64,000 nucleotides of DNA, taken from Membranipora membranacea (lineage: Eukaryota > Bryozoa > Gymnolaemata > Cheilostomatida > Membraniporidae). Numbering within the stretch: the first letter of the stretch is position 1; the number at the start of each line of letters is the position of its first letter. The position numbers and the translations under genes are program-made. Below are positions 58,043 through 64,000 of this stretch, one piece after another. Below the pieces are notes generated by a model. That model saw nothing but the letters and a program-made list of their open reading frames with translations, ran no database searches and was not told where the DNA came from. The DNA is taken from contig OU612069.1 in the NCBI GenBank assembly GCA_914767715.1, forward strand, positions 13,575,387-13,639,386. Direction: 5' to 3'.

Positions 58043-58691
58043 ATGAACAAGTTGATTCTCAGCACTCTTCTTTTTTGCTATTCTTGGAGCAAATGAGTCT
58101 TCAATTTGATGTTTCATTTCCATAAGATAATACATGTAATAGTTTATTAAGAGTTTATCTATATACTTGTTTATGTTATTCACAATGGGTAACTACTGTT
58201 GACCAAAACCGCCAGTTTTTCCGACATAATATCCCCAGTGCCTGTAATTATGACAGTTTCGGTCGACCAAAACCGACACTAAAAAATAAAACAAGTATGA
58301 TTTACAAAACCACCATAATTACAGGCACTTGGGATATTATGTGGGAAAAATTGGCGGTTTTGGTCAACCGTAGGGTAACTCCTAATCTGTTTACACTACA
58401 TCGTGACAAGCCTGTAATTTCCTACCACCTACTTGTTTAAAATGGATGATGACTTGGATTAAATTATTTAACACACTTGAGATGATTATGTTAGAAGTAA
58501 GTAAGACATTTGTATAATTCTACGTTTCAGGTGCAGTATTTGGCGGAAGACAGCAACCAGGACAAGAAAGAGGACCACTTGGTCTCAGGAATAAGAGAAG
58601 AGATGGACCAGGACCTGGCCAACAAGGACCAGCTGGTCAAAGGAATAAGAGAAACGTTTTTACCGGAAAATTAATCGATATGACAAGTTAA
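58043..58691 (+). pseudogene. Peptide precursor A, copy 2: frameshifted signal exon, lost donor
   Basis: Exon 1 starts MNKLILSTLLF but has six Ts (copy 1 has five) after ACTCTTC, so it runs into TGA at 58094-58096. The donor site also changed from GCAAgtgag to GCAAatgag. Exon 2 (58531-58691) is still fully open and same-length as in copy 1, with both RNKR sites kept and only a few substitutions (for example an A-to-D and an N-to-D change). The AATAAA signal is kept at 58740-58745. This mix of a clean second exon and a broken first exon suggests recent loss, or rescue by another first exon. Confidence 0.75.
58188..58378. mobile_element. Foldback element in the intron of gene A, copy 2
   Basis: Counterpart of 44874-45034, slightly longer at the left (extra TTGACCAAAACCGCC). 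Same insertion point. Confidence 0.65.
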
Positions 58692-59962
58692 GGTAATCGT
58701 ACTTGGTTAATCGTAAGACGTAAAAAAGCTAATAATGTGAATAAATCACGAATATTTAATCTTGATCACATAAATCCATGTCAAAGTCTCATATTTGCTG
58801 ACACTGAGTTCAGCATCATATATGATCACTATAAATGTTTTGGTATTATTTATTTTCAGGGCGGGGTTACCTCTGACCAAAATGTGATGCTGACGTGGTG
58901 GTCTTGACCTTGAACTTACTGGATCTGTCATAATGTTCAGTATTCAATACTTTGGTAACGAATCAACCATGTTTAGCACAAAATATCAATTTGCCATTTT
59001 ACAGTTATTTAGTGTTATTAAGAAAAGCTTCAGCAATTGATATGAATATTTATCAGTGGCTGCAGCTTTTCATGGAAATGCATATTTAGCCAAGAATAGG
59101 TAGTATTAACAAGGTGCATGAAATTGGTGGGATAAGTACTGTGTTACGTCTTATATCTCACACAGCAAGTCCACCTCATCTATAATATGCTGCCTCTCAT
59201 TTCTGTACCGCATTGAGATAGTTAGATGTGATAGTTTAATTGAAGGATGGAACAATAAAAATTATGAAAAAAAAGATGTAGCTGTAGCTTTATCTTCGGC
59301 ATCGGTGATTTTTTCAAAAGTTGGTTCCTGTTACAATAGGAATACTAGACTTTTGTATGATGCAGCATCATCTTCAGCGTTTCAAATACTTCAATTTGCC
59401 AATTTTTAATCATTGCCGCTTGCAACACACTCACAGCGCTTGGATGTGTCCTAAAACTTTATAATGGTCATCACTATTTAGGAGTAAAATGTTTTACAAT
59501 TGAGTTTAAAACTGCTTCCTTAGTTCTACTTCTAGGTAAACTATAGCTCATGTAAATATATACAAATTTTTACAGATCATACAGATTGTCTAAAGGGCAA
59601 TTCAATACACAAGATAACGAGATCATCAGGTTTAATGAACTTCTTTTTCATAGAAGGCTAAACAGCAATATTTCATTATGGAAGCTCCTGTTATGAATGT
59701 GCAGTAACTTTATTATGATTTGTTTGAGAGAGCTAACAGGATGGCAAAGGGCTCCAACTTATTGGTTAGTGCTAATTTTTTTTAAATAAGACCAAGTCTG
59801 ATAAGACTTTCTAAAATGGATGATATCATTGTTTAAATTGAGATCAAACGGACTGGATTATACATTCAGCAAGATAGTTTGTTACCATCACTTTTTCTTT
59901 TTTTCAAGAGCACGGAATTAGACCACACTAGAGGAGTGATAATAAGCAATAGATAAGCTGAG
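58692..59962. other. Spacer between A and B, copy 2; no gene seen
   Basis: Shared with copy 1 up to 59576. From 59577 to 60004 the sequence has no match in copy 1 and its last part supplies the new C-terminus of B. Confidence 0.5.
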
Positions 59963-60464
59963 CTAGCTTGCAGGTAAATTAGCCTCTATTCCTCTTCTGA
60001 AATATTTTCCTGCTGACAGTCTTCCACCGAGCACCGTACCTGAAAAATAATATTGGTAAATACATGATGACTTGTTAGACCATTTCAAACGATCTTACAT
60101 AGCAGATTAGAAAAAATGGTAGAGGAGGCAAAAGGAGGGGTGCTGTAACTCCTCTCCAAGCAATATAAGTCATATAATTAACAAATGAAAATCCAAAAGG
60201 AGCTGATTCTAACATGGACTATTCAATTATAGTGTTTTAGGCCACTGTATTTAGCTTTCTAGGGGAGCCTCCCTACCTCCCCTAGTACTACAGGCCTGCA
60301 TACAGTGTTTAAGTTTTGACTTATCAACTCATTTTCATTCATAATCTCTGCAACAAAGTTAGCATCAAATTCGATCGAATGCAACTGAAAGGTCTGAAAC
60401 TGGTTCATTACCCACCTGATAGAAGGATTGTGCAAAGAAGAGCAATGATAATCAACTTGTTCAT
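59963..60464 (-). CDS. Peptide precursor B, copy 2: altered C-terminus
   Basis: Coding exons on the minus strand are 60465-60416 (ATG at 60464-60462) and 60039-59963, giving 41 residues. The signal peptide (MNKLIIIALLCTILLS) and the first residues of the mature part (GTVLGGRLSAGK) are as in copy 1. Homology stops exactly after GGRLSAGK, and the reading frame continues into unrelated YFRRGIEANLPAS before a TAG. The RNKRR site and the Arg/Pro-rich tail are lost, as is the AATAAA overlapping the stop. TATA, 5' exon and all splice sites are intact, so it may still be transcribed. It is either a decayed copy or a new short secreted peptide. Confidence 0.5.
60112..60296. mobile_element. Non-autonomous TIR element, 'GGCCCGTAGTTYTAGGGGAGGC' family, copy 4
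   Basis: Counterpart of 47087-47272 in the intron of gene B, copy 2; the right end here keeps CTAGGGGAGCCTCCC where copy 1 has CTAGGTTAGCCTCCC. Confidence 0.6.
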
Positions 60465-61201
60465 TCTACAAAAAATCAAAATAGAATTAGAAATCCATAA
60501 TATAATATTATATAATCTTACATGGTGTTCATAATGCATTTGAATGTGTTGGATTAGTATTCCTTTCATATTTTGCGCTGACAACACTATGACAATTACC
60601 ACAGATTGCCTTGTGCTTATCAATGCTACTGCACCACTATAAAACATATATGCCCTCTCTCACTGTATTATTCAGTGTTGTTATGTTATGTAATTCGCCA
60701 GTGGTCCCTTGTTAGTATTAACAAAATCCTTAATGCCTGAAATTGCATAATTTGTTTGTTTAGATGATCAATGCTTGACACATTGTGATTGATGGGCAAT
60801 TAGCAAGCCACTCTCTTGATCTGCAATAAATTTGTGGTCATTATTGCCTACAGTTTCAACTTTGTCTTTTCCCTTATATATATACTTTTATTCCAAACCA
60901 AGGTCATCTCATTCGAAATTTTTTGCACTCAGTTCCAGAAAAAAAAATTGAAACAACGAGTAGAAACAGAAAAGAAATCATATCAACAATGATGTTTGTC
61001 ATGTCGATAATATATGGTTGAATAGTAATGTTTTGAATTGACTCACTACAGCGCCATTGTTGACATTTTTGTGTGGGCTTACTTTCTTTTTTCACAAACA
61101 TATCACACAGGACAAACAACTCAAATCAAACTCTCAACTCATCTGAAAGTTAATCCCAATGCTGACAGGCCATATGTGTATACCTATGACTGGTTACTTA
61201 C

Positions 61202-61286
61202 TTGTATGTTGGTGATGTAGATGCTCTGTTGCTGGTTAACTTCTAAGAGATCAGTGCTTACATCAATTCTTCCTCAGCTTTTTATA
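61202..61286 (-). promoter_or_regulatory. TATA promoter and non-coding first exon of peptide gene B, copy 2
   Basis: TATAAAAA on the minus strand at 61286-61279; the donor after ATACAA at 61202 is unchanged from copy 1. Confidence 0.6.
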
Positions 61287-62094
61287 CTTCTTTGTATCCT
61301 GTTTGACATCCTTTAGGAAGCAATAATGAGCTATAATTTATGTGTTATATATGTTGTCCCCAACTTAAAAACATAAACAACATAGCTCATAAAAAAATGA
61401 GGAGGAAGGACAGACAATTTAATTAGCATTGTCATTTGTGATTATAAACTGAAGTTATGAATTTGTACATTAAGAAATGGGACCATCATGAGCGGCAACA
61501 ATGATAATTAATGTACAGGGCCTGTACTGCTTGTGTTTGCTTCAAATGCTCATTTGGCTCATTAAATTTGGTGAAAGAAACAGTATGGAAAGAAAATCAT
61601 AATCGTTATGAAGTTCCGGCCATTCAAGGTCCAAGTATTTATATACTTTTATGTGGGTATTATATTTAGGGTAATAATCCGAACAGGATTCACATAGTGA
61701 TAATATTATCGGCAGTGTGAAGTTTTTTTTGGGAAGGGCCAACTAATCAAATGAAAATGACACAACCATAAAGTCGGACCGGCCATTCCCAGTGCCAAGA
61801 ATTTATTTACTTTCATATGCGTAGGGCAATAATCTGAACATTAGCTGCAAGCTGTTATAAACCATTTAAAATACAAGATTCACATGGAGAAGGTTCTTTT
61901 GACAAAATAAAGCTGAAGTCCTTAAGTTTCAATTTAACCGGCATGTTTTTTGGTTTGATATGAAATCTTTCAACAACAGTTTCTTTATCACTGTGTTTCC
62001 ATGCACATCTTGAGCTCAAGCTGAATTGTCACCTCTTGGTTCGCCCTCTAAATATACATTCATGTCATTCATATCAATGTATTGAGATCGATAT

Positions 62095-62348
62095 GAAACT
62101 GCAGAAACATCTGCTGACACCGGGACATGAACCCGGGCCTAGACGAAGCCTTAGATGATAACCACCCGGCCACGCAAGCTCGCTGTACTTCAAAAAGCTC
62201 AATGTGAACTGAACCTACAGTCTCAGCGTGAACCGGGAGGTATTCCCTGGATTGAACAGCCTCAAAATTAGCTCAGGTCGACCTATAGAACTATTTGTGT
62301 ATGGCAGTCTCTAGGTAGCGCTTCTCATTCTGTAGAATCCTTGCTAAG
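62095..62348 (-). mobile_element. tRNA-derived SINE-like repeat, copy 2
   Basis: Counterpart of 49845-50080 with the same A-box-like GTGGCCGGGTGGTTATC and B-box-like GGGTTCATGTCCCGG. Confidence 0.55.
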
Positions 62349-62549
62349 CTACAATGTACAGTTTAATCTGTCTGTCTGATCATTTTCAATGAGATTAGCT
62401 TATTGAATTTGAACAAGATTCTCACAGTGTCTATTTGCCAATTGTTTACCTTTCAATTGACATCAACATCTTAGCCAAGCATAATTGGGTGTATTGTTGT
62501 TATCCAAGTTATTTACCCATGAAGTCATAATCAAGATAAGCCAGTCAGA

Positions 62550-62816
62550 ATGTTCATTTTGTTTACACTGGCATTCATAGGCAACCTTCACAGAACTTAT
62601 AAGGTACCAGTAGATTTAAAAATGGACAACCCTGTGGGTAAAGACACAGATTATCATATAATGCTGGCTCAACTCTTGAAGTTGACCAAGAAGCGCGGAA
62701 AATCAATGAAACCTTTTTGCAAATACTGGAGAATAAGGGCGCCAGAGAATTTAAGGTTTTTTTTGCGAGGCAATCTCATTCTTGACATAATAACTCTGTA
62801 CAATGATGAGCTTTGA
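62550..62816 (+). CDS. Possible small protein with signal-like N-terminus (88 codons), not recognised
   Basis: A single open frame starts MFILFTLAFIGNLHRTYK, hydrophobic for about 11 residues, and ends NLILDIITLYNDEL. The middle has KKRGK followed by SMKPFCKYWRIRAP, i.e. a basic cleavage-like site before a short basic/aromatic segment with the only cysteine. It follows directly on the duplicated peptide locus. No splice evidence or homology is visible to me, and an open frame of this size can be chance. Spliced alternatives exist (an acceptor before GCAACC and a donor after ACTTATAAG). Confidence 0.28.
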   Translation: MFILFTLAFIGNLHRTYKVPVDLKMDNPVGKDTDYHIMLAQLLKLTKKRGKSMKPFCKYWRIRAPENLRFFLRGNLILDIITLYNDEL

Positions 62817-62819
62817 AGC

Positions 62820-64000
62820 AGAGTTTGGTGAAATAATTTGATAAAAATATATAAATGTAATTAGGACAATTATCTAGCTCTTTGCATAAAATGTTACAAC
62901 TTCCCGCCCCTCACTCTTCTGACAAAGAATGCTCAATTACACCCAAACAACCATCATTAAAAAAATGAATATTTGCGAAATTCAAAACTCACCGCATTCA
63001 TTATCAGCAGCAAAAGACAGGAAGTTAGGTCAGCTTACAATGACTCCTGTCTCTCTGATTCCACAAGTGTGTCATGATGACTTGTTACAAGAGCAATGGA
63101 ATGTGTATGAAGGATTAACATACAGTGTTAATTATACTTAATTGTACAATTAAAAATTTTGACAACAAAGATATCAAGGTAATTATGTAATTATGCCTGT
63201 TATTGGCCAACCTCCCTGCTTGTGGCACTCAAGCTGACAGATTAAAATTTATTACTTTAAACGCTGTTGCCACTAGTCTAACATTTCAATACTATCTGTA
63301 CTAGTGCCAACACCTACTAGGGAACTACCATCCAAGAGTGAGAAAGAAATATGCTAAAATTGCTTCCTGTACACCATATAACGGAGATGGCTGGGAATGA
63401 TATAGTATAACATCAAGAGCTCCTTTGTAGACAGGTAATGAATACATACCAGGCTTACGATAGTTGATTTACCTTTGCCTCCCTCAGCCCACATACCATA
63501 ACATTCAGAGCTAACTCCATGCTCAGAGCATCTTTGGCCAACAAATAGAAATAGCTGAAAGCCATTCACTCTCAATAATCACAAAGAGCGTAGTTTAGAC
63601 TATGCCAATAATCAGTACTCATACTACTTGCTGTGACACCAAGTTTGAGTTTTTTTAGCATCAGTCAGCATGTTTTCAGTAGTCAGTGGTTCTGTTGATA
63701 ATATGGCCTCATTCACATATCACTTCTCTCCACTTAGGCATGTAGGACAGTTGATACAAAGTAATTCCTCGCTCATCTTGGGAGCGATGTTGTACATTTA
63801 TATTAGTAGCAAAGTTGTCTGATAATTCTGCTAGCATAGTTTAGCTGATGTATTCTATTTATGCAGTTGCTGCCAATATTAACAGATTGCACAAAATATA
63901 ACGTAGGGTATGGTACAACACAGAAGAGTTGAACATAAGTATTTTGTCGGGTCATCATACTCATTACTAAGAGTTTTCTGTGCTTACAAAAATTCTGAGC
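62820..64000. other. Right edge; mostly no gene seen, one possible minus-strand exon
   Basis: Apart from the possible exon at 63473-63554 I see only small open frames without features. Confidence 0.4.
63473..63554 (-). CDS. Possible internal exon of a Cys-containing protein continuing beyond the window
   Basis: On the minus strand GGCTTTCAG precedes an open 82-base stretch reading GQRCSEHGVSSECYGMW then AEGGK, which ends at gtaaat. Two cysteines ten residues apart and good splice borders make an exon plausible. No partner exons were identified, so this is weak. Confidence 0.3.

Larger units (their letters stand above)
57991..62348. repeat. Segmental duplication, copy 2
   Basis: Same orientation and order as 44675-50080: homology blocks 57991-59576, 60005 to about 61860, and about 61927-62348. 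Sequence 59577-60004 replaces the unrelated 46235-46972 of copy 1. Confidence 0.9.

Overview
The window is eukaryotic and almost certainly animal. Its genes are split into many short exons with GT/AG borders, it is AT-rich by eye, and it is dense in small foldback repeats. The conserved genes (a two-pore potassium channel and a tandem coronin, CORO7) are animal families. With the compact introns and a Harbinger transposon they suggest a marine invertebrate, possibly a sponge or another non-bilaterian. The species cannot be fixed from sequence alone.

Left part (1-13.4 kb): a 5'-truncated K2P potassium channel on + (245-4632) converges on a 12-exon minus-strand gene (13443-6300). That gene codes for an unrecognised Cys-rich secreted protein with a GPI-anchor-like tail. 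A 1.0 kb divergent promoter region (with a perfect CRE palindrome) separates it from CORO7 on + (22 exons, 14479-35369, 938 codons), a complete tandem beta-propeller coronin. The introns carry several small transposon families.

Middle (35.4-44.7 kb): mostly repeats, a 210 bp CAGC tetranucleotide array, and a minus-strand secreted NHL-repeat gene (42719-40846) that seems to break frame near its 3' end.

Right part (44.7-64 kb): the most unusual region. A segment of about 5 kb is present twice (44675-50080 and 57991-62348). Each copy holds two small genes: gene A on + and gene B on -. Both encode short secreted precursors starting with an MNKLI signal peptide and carrying RNKR (furin-type) cleavage sites. 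Copy 1 has intact A (69 aa) and B (62 aa) reading frames, but A lacks the promoter block seen in copy 2. Copy 2 has A with a frameshifted signal exon and lost splice donor, and B with its C-terminus replaced. Between the copies lies a nearly complete PIF/Harbinger element (51093-56994) with terminal inverted repeats, a TTA target duplication, a transposase gene on + and a MADF/Myb-like gene on -, both apparently frame-broken. A LINE fragment follows it. I do not recognise the A/B peptide family, and it is the best candidate here for an undescribed system.
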